This document shows, one piece after another, positions 25,183 to 37,385 of a stretch of 64,000 nucleotides of DNA (the first letter of the stretch is position 1; each line of letters starts with the position of its first letter). The notes beneath the pieces are model-generated. The model worked only from the letters and a program-made list of their open reading frames with translations, had not been told where the DNA came from and ran no database searches. The DNA lies in contig JAYKKI010000008.1 of assembly GCA_039881145.1 (NCBI GenBank), forward strand, positions 34,544,501-34,608,500, given 5' to 3'. The DNA is from Druceiella hillmani. Taxonomy: Eukaryota; Arthropoda; Insecta; Lepidoptera; Hepialidae. Made by a program: the position numbers and the translations under genes.

Positions 25183-26368
25183 TACGAGGTATATAAGGTA
25201 TGAAAAAATGACTTTTCAAAACTATTAAAGGTGCAATATTCAAAATAGTTGTATGCATGACAAGAATAGGTTTATTTCGCTACTTGAAGACATACAAAGC
25301 AAACAAATTAAGAGTAAAGTATATGAAATTTAAAAGACTAAGAGCCAGATAAGGTAATACCGAAAGTGTTATAAAACAATTTAGTACTACTTTATCAAAA
25401 GACTAAATTTTTTGAATTCATAATACATGTATTGTTTAAGGCATAAGCGTAATTTACTCGAACATAAATCTTATAGACATTTAGAGTTTTGTTAAAAAAC
25501 ACTAACGGCAGAATCAATATCACTACTACCAGGTGATCTGTAATACATGGACCTCCATTGTGTTTAATGATACGAATAATTGCTATAGCCTTTTTATCTG
25601 CCTTTTTAAAACCTGTCCTTTGTTTTATGTCGTTGTTCGGCGTTTAATTTTAATTATTTTACGAATCAAATAATAAAACATTTCGCATTGTGCGTAATTA
25701 TATTTTGGAAATTGGCACACAACTGAAGCCAACGGGTTTTGTCTGTCTGCTATAGACGTTAAGATGTTCGGGTTAGATTCAGTCATTACCCGCTAATGAA
25801 GTGAACTATTTTACGAAATGGTGTGTTAAACTTGTATCTAATCATTTACTTGTTTTTTTATTTACACTTTACTTTTTGTTAAACGATTTAATAACTGGGT
25901 TAACTTTGCTATTCTGTCAACAGATGTGCATAACAAATTAAATGACGTAATTTTGAAACCGATAACAAAATAAAAATTATCATTAACTAATGAATTTCAA
26001 CAAAATTAATCCCAAATATTTTCAATACTTGTTATTAAGTGAAAAAGAAAAGTAAATTACAAACAAAAGTTAGACAATAAAGAATACCATTAACTTACCT
26101 AAATACGTTGTAAGCTAATGATACAAAAATGGCCAAGAGGTGATGGTAAAACAATAAAAAAAATGATAGACCTACACAGCTAACAACCAGTACATATTAA
26201 TGAAGCTACTTATGATCCAAAAATATTAACACACATTTATACAAATATGAACATTCATATCCAGCCGAAGTCAAATTCGGAGAAGTCATAAGTCAGAAAA
26301 CTGCAGTCTACATTTACTCTTTTACATCAATATAAAATTTAGGACCTATGTTATATTTTTAGGGTTAG
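25183..26368 (-). repeat. right arm of a giant inverted repeat (about 1.19 kb)
   Basis: Reverse complement of 17771-19006, nearly identical, but lacking about 50 bp present near 18594-18643. The spacer between the arms is about 6.2 kb, of which about 5 kb is the R1-clade insertion and the rest microsatellite. Confidence 0.95.
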
Positions 26369-26549
26369 TACGTATACGTATACGTGTACGTGTACGTGTA
26401 CGTGTACGTGTACGTGTACGTGTACGTGTACGTGTACGTGTGCGTGTACGTGTACGTGTACGTGTACGTGTACGTGTACGTGTACGTGTACGTGTACGTG
26501 TACGTGTACTTGTACGTGTACGTGTACGTATACATGTACGTGTACATAT

Positions 26550-26584
<35 letters not shown>

Positions 26585-26705
26585 TAAACATACATATACA
26601 CATACACATACATATACATAAGTATACGTATGCGTATGCGTATGCGTATGCTTATGCGTATGCGTATGCGTATGCGTATGCGTATGCTTATGCGTATGCG
26701 TATAC

Positions 26706-26774
<69 letters not shown>

Positions 26775-26880
26775 AACATATACATATACATGTACATTTA
26801 CATTTATATTTACTTATACATATGCGTATACGTATACATATACATTTACATATACGTATACATATACATATATGTATGTA
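26369..26880. repeat. compound microsatellite (CGTGTA, CATACA, TATGCG and relatives)
   Basis: A second block-structured hexamer array just outside the right arm: CGTGTA repeats, then CATACA/CATATA, then TATGCG (with TATGCT), then CATACA, CATATA and mixed units. ORFs across it are artefacts. Confidence 0.96.
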
Positions 26881-27707
26881 CATATATTTCAAAAGGAAAA
26901 AAATAACTCTTATAATATCACCCACGAGTCTATCTGTCATTAAAATTTGAAATGCCATTAACACATCGCCTGTGCTATTTCACTCGCAATGTGACTGTAC
27001 CTTGAAAGGAAATTTTTAAAATATTATACTTATTTTAAATAGGTACTATTTAAAAAGCACATTTTTAAAAAGTACAAATTATAAACCAGTCATATCCCTC
27101 AATACTAGCACTAGTCAGTAACAACATTTTAAAAGTAGTAAATAAAAATATATAAATAAAAAGTTAGTAATATTCATAATTTTTTTAGTATCTCTTTGGA
27201 CTTTCAAAGTCGACCGACCTTCTGCATATAATCCCTCAGTAGCGCCATTACTGTTTCAATTCTGATGTTCAGTTTTATCTTTCGCCTAGTACGTTGAAGA
27301 GAAGAGAAGAGAGCGCCAATTTTATCCTTACTTTCTACAACGGGACATTGATTTAGAAGTTTAATGTAAGCAACAAAATAAGTAATGGTCAAGTGACAAC
27401 TATCAGTAGTATATCAAGTATTTGAGGACAAAACTTTCAACGTTCATACATATGATAGAAAATATTTTATATTTTGTAATATGCTATACAGAAATTTTAT
27501 TTTACACTTGATTTATTACCAACATTATAATGATATTGGTAAATTTTTATTATTTACTATTAATTTTTGTTGCTTTTAATACCTTACTATTATATTTTTT
27601 ATAACTCTTGTTGGTAAATTTGGAGAATAAACATACGAGTACAAAATATATATGAGTACAAAAGCTACAAATAAATCAGAAAAAGAAAATCATAAAATAT
27701 CAGAGAA
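26881..27707. other. gene-free stretch
   Basis: AT-rich. A 62-codon ORF on the minus strand (27204-27392) sits in a slightly more complex patch, but I recognise no family. Confidence 0.4.
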
Positions 27708-27721
27708 TATATATATACATA

Positions 27722-27781
<60 letters not shown>
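27708..27781. repeat. (TA)n microsatellite
   Basis: About 70 bp TA array. Confidence 0.95.
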
Positions 27782-27786
<5 letters not shown>

Positions 27787-27933
27787 AGCTTACGTGAAAA
27801 TATTCAATTATATTGAAAGTTCAATAATGTAGTGGAGCTGATATAATCTATATTCTGGAATTTAAACTGCAAAAAAGATCGAAGAAAAAAATAAAAGTAA
27901 CCATCTGAAGACCTCTTCACTCTGCACTTACCT

Positions 27934-28100
27934 AACTCTCAATTTGTTTGCTTTGTATGTCAAGTAGCGAAATAAACCTATTCTTGTCATTCATACAACT
28001 ATTTTGAATATTGTACGTTCCCGAGAGTCACTTTAACAGGTTATACCTTTAATAGTTTTAAAGTCATTTTGTGTACCTTATTTACCTCGTATTGTTTTTG
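27934..28100 (+). repeat. partial third copy of the giant-repeat arm (inner end)
   Basis: In the same orientation as the left arm, it matches 18871-19011: AATTTGTTTG, CAAGTAGCGAAATAAACC, TATTCTTGTCAT, ACAACTATTTTGAATATTG, ACCTTTAATAGTTTT and TTACCTCGTA. It carries about 29 extra bases (GTTCCCGAGAGTCACTTTAA and following) between the ATTG and ACCTTTAA landmarks. So the arm belongs to an interspersed repeat family and the palindrome is not just a single-locus duplication. Confidence 0.88.
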
Positions 28101-29328
28101 TGCCACAAAACTTTAAAACAGGCATATAAATAAAAGTATTTTATATTCATTAAGCTATCACGCTACGACAGTCTCAATAGAGATATTAGGAATGTCAGAG
28201 GAGGTTACTGAAACTTTTCGAATATTTTAACTAGGGATCAAAGCTTTAGCTTTATTCACGTGACAAGTCTTGGTAATTAGTTCTTGTTTCTATTATTTTA
28301 TTCAAACACAGAGAGATACAAACTTAATAATTAGATCACGAGGTGTAATACACCTATCGGTACTGTCGCTATTCACATTTGAGAATATCATGTCAATACG
28401 AAAACTAGTGGCCTTATTGCTTGCCGCTTGAATGGAGCAGCTCTCACTATGAACCAGAATAAACTGCTTAAGAACCCAAATTCCGAAATCTTTGCTTAAT
28501 CAAGGATATGCAGTTGGAGAGAATATTATATAACACTTCATAGATAATGTTTTACTGATTTATTGAGTTAGTTAATATTTTTTTCCAAAATCTCGGACGA
28601 CGGTAAAATAAGAATTATCTTACCAATTTTTAGTAAATATTATCACTAACAGTATATTTAAGATTTTTTTCATAGTAAGGTAATATTTTTAAATACTGCA
28701 CTATGCAATTCGATAAACATTTATATTTTTGTAATCGTTAGATGTTATGTACTAACTATGAATTAACGTCCCTTAACACTTGCATGCAGGTTGTATATTT
28801 TGTTCTCATAGATTTAATACATTTCTTTGGCACACTTTTTATTTTTTTATGTTAATTATGACTTACAATAAAATGCTAATTCATGATACCCTTTTGAAAA
28901 ATTAAGACTAAGTGAATGCCTCATTATTTAAATTGACTAAATATAAAATTTGCGGTTAAAATTAGAGAAAACATCAATACAGTTCAAATGATTCGATTTA
29001 CCCGTTTTGATGAATTTTAGATAATAAAACTCGAAAAGTACTTATAAACTTATCAAGTATTATTAATGACTAGTGTTACTAATAAATATTAAATGTAGTT
29101 TAAAATTGGCACGTTGTTATATTTTTATGTATATGTCCTGTAATATACACCGTTTACATTGAAACACGCTGTTTAACGGGTAACTTTTCTAATATAGAAT
29201 TGTTCTATATAGCTGTGAAAAACATTTCGAGATAAGCAAAGTTTTAGCATACTTTTGTAAACTAAAATAAAATTTTAAAACACCATAACCTCAAATATTA
29301 TTTTAGTTCTATCGGATTCTGATTAGTA
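28101..29328. other. gene-free stretch
   Basis: AT-rich, with a modestly more complex patch around 28330-28500 in which nothing is recognised. Confidence 0.5.
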
Positions 29329-29337
29329 TATCTGTAG

Positions 29338-29360
29338 GTGTACAAAATGATCCCCCTAAG
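29338..29360 (+). repeat. left terminal inverted repeat of the pogo element
   Basis: GGTGTACAAAATGATCCCCC then TAAGG, matching inward the right end (GGTGGTACAAAATGATCCCT then CAAGG). A TA target dinucleotide is at 29329-29330. Confidence 0.8.
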
Positions 29361-29513
29361 GAAAATAATCTGTAAAACGAGTGTATACAGCTTTTTCTTA
29401 AATTTAAAGTACTTAATAGGTAGCTATTCAATCGAACTACAAATTTAATAAGCATTGAATCGCATTAGCCATTAGGAATAATTTTTATCAACGTTTTTGT
29501 GAAAGTCTATTAA

Positions 29514-29577
29514 AGGATCATTTTGTACACCCCTGTGTCCAAAATGATCCCCAGGGTGCGGGTAAAATGATCCCCAA
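29514..29577. promoter_or_regulatory. left subterminal GGATCATTTT cluster
   Basis: Three copies of the terminal motif: one as GGATCATTTTGTAC and two in the opposite orientation (AAAATGATCCCC). Likely transposase-binding sites, by analogy with subterminal arrays in other DNA transposons. Confidence 0.7.
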
Positions 29578-29759
29578 ATAATTATACAAAATTCAAGCAA
29601 GAAATAAAATATTCAATAGTATTTATAGTGGTTTTATTGTAGATTCACTCTCAAAAATAACTGCTTGATTAATTATATAGTAAATTCTTAATTCTCATAA
29701 ATCTCTGTAATTGTAATAGCACTTATATTAGTATTATTGATGCTTCTAAACAATTTTTA

Positions 29760-30150
29760 CAATAACACTTATTGTAACTAGTATCATTGGCTTATCAGAT
29801 ATAATTATTTTCAAATAAAATATTTATCAAAAACGCTTTCTTAATATGTAATATCACTGGTTTTACAGCCTTAATAATGTTTCTAAATAAAATCTTAAAC
29901 AAACAACTCTCTTAAAGAACTACTATCATTGACCTTACAGTATTATTATTATCACAATCAAGCAATGCTCTCTTATTAACTAGGGCGATTGGTTTTACAG
30001 TCTTAATTGTTTCAAAAGACATTATTAATCAAATAAAGCTCTCTTCATAGCTAGTATCATTTATTTTGCAGTCTTCGTTGTTTTCAAATAGTTTAAGCTA
30101 CGCTCTCTTGAGTATATGGTATCTAGTTTTACAGTCTCAATTGTTTCCGA
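29760..30150 (-). repeat. tandem repeats at and beyond the 3' end of the pogo transposase gene
   Basis: Five or six imperfect units of about 60-80 bp. Each contains a TTTTACAGTCTTAATTGTTT-like core, with core ends near 29798, 29878, 29940, 30000, 30071 and 30134. The last unit overlaps the stop codon and final codons (KQLRL-stop) of the transposase, so the array appears to have grown by tandem duplication of the gene's own 3' end. Confidence 0.8.
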
Positions 30151-32294
30151 ACAGAAGCGAAACGATCATTGGCACAAAAGTCACATGTGAACTCGTCAGC
30201 GTCATCAGGATTAACACCAGCGCAAGCGTCGTGGCCCCATCTTAAGCAAACACAACACTTGATCCACCCTTCCCCTTTATTATTATTCAAAAACATCTCA
30301 TTACAGAACAAACACTCAGCATCATTTTCGTCTTCTGAAGATGATTCACTTACTGCACATTTGCTCCTTTTAGGTTTTGGTCTTTTGCATTTTTCGGCAA
30401 CGTTTTCTTTTTCCTTTCTTTTTCCTCTTTTCTCTTTCGTTGTTTTGGAATTTATCTTAGTTAAAGACTTTTTATTGTCATTGCGTCTATTTTTCTTGGA
30501 TTCTTTCTCAATTTTTTTATTCATTTCTTCTTCTAAAAAATTTTTATAAGGTGTGCTTGTAAGAATCGTTGTTGAAATCCGAGCTTTGATAATTTTTTTA
30601 AGTTCACCTGTCAATTTAGGCATAGGTCGAATCTGACGTGGAGGAATGCTAAAAGATGTGGATGCAATTGGTGATTTAGAGGGATCTACGTCCGAAGTAT
30701 CACAAGAAGCCAATTGGGCAGTTGTTGGAAGAGATGGCATTACAGTTTTTTCACAATCTGCTTGAGATGATTTTCTCATACTTTCATCGGAAACTTGAAT
30801 CGTAATAGATGCTACACTTCCGGAAGAAAGCGTTTCCAAATATTCGTTGTTCTCTCCTTGTCCACAGGGTGCACAGATTGGTAAGATAAAAGGTGACACA
30901 GTACGAGGGATGGTTGGTTCCTCAACTGGAACACATGTCGATAAATCGGCACGAAGAACAGGAGTCCTGGGAGTACTTGGTCGCTGTACGTTGTCATCGA
31001 AAACTTGAATTCTATCAGATGCTGTATTTATTAATGGGCGGGGCTCCAAGATTTCATTTCTTCTTTCTTGATTAGTCGTATTAGCAGCAACGAAATCTAC
31101 GTCAGTAAAAACATCAGGATTGAGCGGCCATATTCCACATTTTTGAAATCCTTTTATAATATTTAAAGGTACAGCAGCTTTTAAATACGCTTCTCCAAAA
31201 ATTTTACCTATTTGAAAAACTGTGACTACTCGACCAGCATTATTATTCATCCACTTTTCCAAAGCCTGGTTGTGGTACACACTTAGCGGAAACATTACAG
31301 CAACATCAAGTGGTTGAAGTTTGTGCGTGCAGTGTGGGGGTAAGCACAAAATTGTGACGTGATTTTCTTTTGCTTTTATTATGACGCCTAAATTTCTTGT
31401 ATGAGAAAGATGGCCATCTAGTACCAGAAGAATGGGATCTTCTGCTGATGGTTTAGTATAGGCCAAAAAATGGTCAAACCATAGAGAGAAGACCTCAATA
31501 TTCATCCAGCCGGACGGATTGCAAGCGTACACGGAGCCTGGTGGAGTCCCATCCATTAATTCTAATTTCATTCGCAAACGGCGAAAAATTAACATTGGTG
31601 GTATGAAGTTTCCTCCAGCTGATCCGCAAATAACCGCTGTAGTTGATTCACCTCTCTCAGCAGACGTTATTCTTGCTACTTGCTTGCGCCCTTTTTTGGC
31701 AAAAATTTTCGTATTTTTAGTTGGGACGGTGTTTAAACTAGTCTCATCGACATTAAAAATGCGATGAGGAGGAAATGAATGCTTCTCATGAATTTTTTGT
31801 AAATTATTGTAAAATTTATCAACAATCGGCTTATTAAAAGCCCGAGCTCGTGCCGCTGACGTTGACTCCGGAGCTCGTAGAGTAATATCGGGATGTCTTT
31901 GTCGAAACCCTCTTAGCCAGTCTTTACCAGCTTTACGAGACGTAGTAGAAAACGGATGTTTGATTCGGTTTCTTTCAGCTATCTCAAAAGCAAATTTAAG
32001 AACGTCATCAACTGTAAAACCGTACATAGTCTCTTCATTATCTTTAATATGTTGTACAAGTTCCAACTCCTGGTCATCTGTGAATACCTTTTTTATACTC
32101 CCCAACATTTTGGTACCTCCCACAGCGTGAATGTTTTTTCCTTTCACTCTTCTTTTGAGTGCCATAAGTGGAACTGAGAATTGTTTGGAGGCGGTTTTAT
32201 ATGGCATACCCTGTTTTACGGCATCTATGGCTTTAATCATAGTGTTTTCATCCCAGTTCTGGCGTGTGGTTTTTCGAATGTAATTTCGTGGCAT
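30129..32294 (-). CDS. pogo-family DDD transposase with C-terminal PHD finger
   Basis: 721 aa from the ATG at 32294; the frame is open eight codons further, but MPRNYIRKT is the usual start for this family. A good splice acceptor (TTTTTTTTACTTTTAG) lies just upstream of the ATG, so a 5' intron is possible. Residues 10-55: psq-type HTH. Residues 70-150: CENP-B-like second HTH (DWLRGFRQRHPDI). Residues 175-400: DDE domain with D183 (NVDETSLN), D293 (LDGHLSHT) and D330 (LQPLDVAVMF), giving DD36D spacing; all three acidic residues are present. Residues 580-650 are Lys-rich, a likely nuclear signal. Residues 661-707 are a C4HC3 PHD-like finger (CLFC, CCVC, WGHDAC, CDFC). It would cut and paste its element at TA. 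The PHD finger may read chromatin; that is inference. Confidence 0.93.
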   Translation of the reverse strand: MPRNYIRKTTRQNWDENTMIKAIDAVKQGMPYKTASKQFSVPLMALKRRVKGKNIHAVGGTKMLGSIKKVFTDDQELELVQHIKDNEETMYGFTVDDVLKFAFEIAERNRIKHPFSTTSRKAGKDWLRGFRQRHPDITLRAPESTSAARARAFNKPIVDKFYNNLQKIHEKHSFPPHRIFNVDETSLNTVPTKNTKIFAKKGRKQVARITSAERGESTTAVICGSAGGNFIPPMLIFRRLRMKLELMDGTPPGSVYACNPSGWMNIEVFSLWFDHFLAYTKPSAEDPILLVLDGHLSHTRNLGVIIKAKENHVTILCLPPHCTHKLQPLDVAVMFPLSVYHNQALEKWMNNNAGRVVTVFQIGKIFGEAYLKAAVPLNIIKGFQKCGIWPLNPDVFTDVDFVAANTTNQERRNEILEPRPLINTASDRIQVFDDNVQRPSTPRTPVLRADLSTCVPVEEPTIPRTVSPFILPICAPCGQGENNEYLETLSSGSVASITIQVSDESMRKSSQADCEKTVMPSLPTTAQLASCDTSDVDPSKSPIASTSFSIPPRQIRPMPKLTGELKKIIKARISTTILTSTPYKNFLEEEMNKKIEKESKKNRRNDNKKSLTKINSKTTKEKRGKRKEKENVAEKCKRPKPKRSKCAVSESSSEDENDAECLFCNEMFLNNNKGEGWIKCCVCLRWGHDACAGVNPDDADEFTCDFCANDRFASVRKQLRL

Positions 32295-32540
32295 GACTTC
32301 TAAAAGTAAAAAAAACATTAATGACTATCGCACATTTTAAGATGCAAAATAAAGATAAATTTAATAATATTATAAATTTATGGATTATAAAAACTTATTC
32401 TAACATTATATTCTGACACAATATGTGGATTATATTCATTCATTTAAGTTATAATTACGCATACAATACATAATATTTAAAAAATCCAAGAATATGTGTA
32501 TTAAAAGTTAATTGAACATGATTGGAAGTAGATAGGCATG

Positions 32541-32596
32541 GAGCAAAATGATCCTGGGATCATTTTGCCCACTCCATACAGGAATCATTTTGCCCC
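32541..32596. promoter_or_regulatory. right subterminal GGATCATTTT cluster
   Basis: Three motif copies: AAAATGATCC immediately followed by GGGATCATTTTG in inverted orientation, then GGAATCATTTTG. Likely transposase-binding sites or part of the element promoter, upstream of the transposase ATG. Confidence 0.65.
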
Positions 32597-32919
32597 AAAT
32601 GCCTTATTAACGAAAAACATCGGAACATAACCTATGTTGTTCGATTATTGTAATGAACGACGGTTAATTCTACTGCTAATTGATAACAGAAACTGAGACA
32701 AACACACATGTCACATCATATATACGTAGACTAAAGCTACATAAGGTCAAATAATGGCTTACCTTAGATTGAGCACATTAATTTTAAATATTTTGTGGTC
32801 AAATCTTTTCTACTGCAAATGACGCCACAACACTGACAGAGAATGTATGGCTTAACCATACGAACACGAAATTATCTTAAAATATTCTAGATGGCGCTAT
32901 AAAATCGATATAATAGCCG

Positions 32920-32964
32920 GGGATCATTTTACCTTGAGGGATCATTTTGTACCACCTTCCCCTA
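32920..32964 (-). repeat. right terminal inverted repeat of the pogo element
   Basis: Two direct GGATCATTTT copies (GGGGATCATTTTACC and GGGATCATTTTGTACC) and then CACCTTCCCCTA, ending at a TA. Confidence 0.8.
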
Positions 32965-33107
32965 TTTTTTACGAAATAATTATTTGTTTGAGTTCAAAAA
33001 AATATTTGCTTTAACTGTAATAGAAAAAAAAACGAAAATATTTTTTTGCTAAAAGAAATGTTTACTTAAAATGCAATTAAATAAAAAACACCCACAAACA
33101 CAGATTG

Positions 33108-33164
33108 CAGGATCTTGTAGTCAATGAACTTCAAGATTTCAGGATCTTGTAGCCAATGAACTTC
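33108..33164 (+). repeat. two-copy tandem duplication, 32-bp period
   Basis: CAGGATCTTGTAGTCAATGA and ACTTC recur 32 bp later with one substitution. It lies just outside the pogo element. Confidence 0.85.
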
Positions 33165-35259
<2,095 letters not shown>

Positions 35260-36370
35260 TATTCAATCGGCAAGGAGTCCAACTCGAACGTGTAAAAATC
35301 CATATGTCCTCGTATTATGTTTCAACTTGTTTAAGACTAATGAGATAATAATAGATGACAAATGCAGAGATTTCTCTAGAAAGTTAACAAAACGAGAAGA
35401 AAAATAAAGAGAGGATAGGAAAGAACTCCAAATTTTTTGCGACGTTTAGAGAAACAAATACAATAGAAATTCATGCTATGATTAGAATACTGACATTACC
35501 TGAGGAAATGAAAGAAAACTTTCTCTCCACAAATGAACTTTTGGTAAGCTGCTTTTCAGGGACACGTTACGTAGCCGTTATGGATCGAAACAGATTTGTT
35601 TTTCTAATAAGCTACCTTGTGCGACAGTGGTATTAAATATACGATTAATACTATACCTTATGTAGTATAGAGCGACAAATACCAACGGTATGCCTCAGGG
35701 TGCGTATTTTGTAAAGAAGTTGTCAAATTCTGTATATAGAATCAACCAAAATATAACCTGTGACTGTTGGTTTAAATCAGGTACTCTGGTAAAATCTTTA
35801 CTTCAAAATCCTTATAAACTGACTTTAATTATAACTATATGTTCAAATTAAAGGCTCCAGAAGAAATGTAAAATACGAAAAGTCGTTTCACAGCTGTTGG
35901 TACTTCGACGGACCTTTGACACTTGTGTCTTTTAAACCAAAACTTTCATAAATATTGTCCTGTGATGAAAGAGGTACAATAAAATCCAGCAAAAAGAAAC
36001 CAGAAACTGTGATATACCATAATCAAACCAAGGGCGGGGTTGACACATTTGATCAAATGTGTTCATCTATGTCGTGCTCTAGGAAGACAAATAGATATGA
36101 ATGTCATTTGTTATTTTAGTTTACTGTTAAATATTGAAAAAACCCTCAGCAGAAAAACAATTATGAAGAATTTAAGAACAGAGCTAACTTTGAAACCTCC
36201 TACTTTGAAGAGGTGCTTGGTCCAAAATAATGAAATGTACACTCAAATTCTAAAAATGGAATGTACAAAACTCTAAAAATGGAATGTACACTATGTAAAA
36301 GATCCGGTTGTGGAATTCTAAAAAAGTTCGTCATAAATGTGTTTATCGTAATTACACAAAAAGACTGATA
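35260..36370 (+). pseudogene. degenerate piggyBac-family transposase
   Basis: Pieces in shifting frames follow the piggyBac transposase order. 35350-35440: DKCREISRKLTKREEK and CREDRK-like basic N-terminal part. 35460-35640: IRILTLPEEMKENFLSTNEL then FSGTRY..VMDRNRFVFLIS, matching the family region where the first catalytic Asp domain begins (L....RCMSMNRFxFLL). 35880-35945: a DGPLTLVSFKPK-like segment. 36000-36110: PETVIYHNQTKGGVDTFDQM then SMSCSRKTNRY; this is the hallmark KGGVDTLDQ segment with the third catalytic Asp retained. 36280-36345: CTLCKRSGCG and HKC, a worn cysteine-rich C-terminal domain. Many stops and frameshifts show it is dead. Cut-and-paste transposition at TTAA is the ancestral function. 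Terminal repeats were not found. Confidence 0.85.
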
Positions 36371-37257
36371 AATATTTATATCAAGTGAAAAGTGCGAAAA
36401 ATGAAAATTAAAGACTATTATCCATTAAAATAAATCCTATTAAAAGCGTTAGGTCTTTGTTATTAATTTAATAAAAATACCTATTAAGAGGGTTAGGGTT
36501 ATTTTTGTTAACGTGTTTAAGTATTTATATCAGGTTCCTAATTTTCAAATAAATAAATATAATAAAGTATTTGTTTAATTTCATTAAGTTATACTTAATC
36601 TAGAACAGAAAACAGTAAGATCTCATAAATGCTAAGAATTACATGTATTTTATAATAAACACTAGTATACTTACATACGTTTCTGGGATGAATGATTATT
36701 GTAACGCCAATCGGTTTATGATTTTCTTTCTTGGGTTAGGATATACGTATACACGTTCATGGGGAACACATTTCTAATAATACTACTTACGATATAAGCT
36801 TGATTTTGTAAATATTATTGAAAGGATTGAATAAAATTTGAAAGAATGGTAGACATACTCAGGAGAGCTGAGCGATAATATAGAATGTTACGGTTAGAAA
36901 GTCAATAACAAGGCTTATGAATTTTTTTAATAAATCTAAAAACCTGAATATTAGGTGTCTTCCACGTATCAGAATCCAAATTGTTGCATTTTTGTATGAT
37001 ATATGCCATACTTCGATTTACACTTGGATAATATATTCGATATATTATTATTTCAAAAAATCATGTAATGCCTTCATTATAGTAAATATGGAATAAGAAA
37101 TTTTTGTTTTACTTGTGTATATTATATTAATTATGCGTTACCAGACTTATTTCACATTAAATACCGCAAGTCTTAATTTACGAGAAAAACAAGCCTCTCA
37201 TCTTTCAAAAGACACAAACAAAAGGTGCTAAATGGGGTTTCAGACACATACTGTAAA
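36371..37257. other. gene-free stretch
   Basis: AT-rich; nothing recognised. Confidence 0.5.
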
Positions 37258-37385
37258 AGATCATCGGAGCAATAAAGATAATTGATGTGTGTTGGATCCT
37301 AAACGAAGCCCGTCTTCGCTGTAGGCATCATTAGTCTATGATAGACAAGTAAATCTTTTACTGTCATTGATGGAATCCATAACGA
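37258..37385 (+). repeat. dispersed GC-rich repeat, copy 1 (most diverged)
   Basis: Aligns in order with 47553-47690 and 52266-52402: GATC, AGCAATAAAGATAATTGA (others GCGATAAAAATAATTGACAG), CTAAACGAAGCCCGTC, GGCATCATTAGTCT, AGACAA, GCAAATTGT-like. No coding frame is shared. It may be an old SINE or MITE, or duplicated regulatory DNA. Confidence 0.6.

Larger units (their letters stand above)
29329..32964 (-). mobile_element. pogo-type DNA transposon, about 3.6 kb
   Basis: It contains one intact transposase gene (minus strand) between inverted ends. Left end: TA then a worn start and GGTGTACAAAATGATCCCCC (from 29338). The right end reads inward from 32964 as TAGGGGAAGGTGGTACAAAA then TGATCCCTC. 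Both ends sit at a TA dinucleotide, the pogo/mariner target. Several extra copies of GGATCATTTT or its complement lie just inside each end (29514-29577, 32541-32596, 32920-32933), probably transposase-binding sites. The right inner end has a tandem pair. Imperfect terminal match suggests some age, but the ORF is unbroken. Confidence 0.88.

Noticed and set aside
24637..26964. Long ORFs over the microsatellites at 24.7-25.2 and 26.4-26.9 kb
   Set aside because: Repeat artefacts, in all frames and on both strands.
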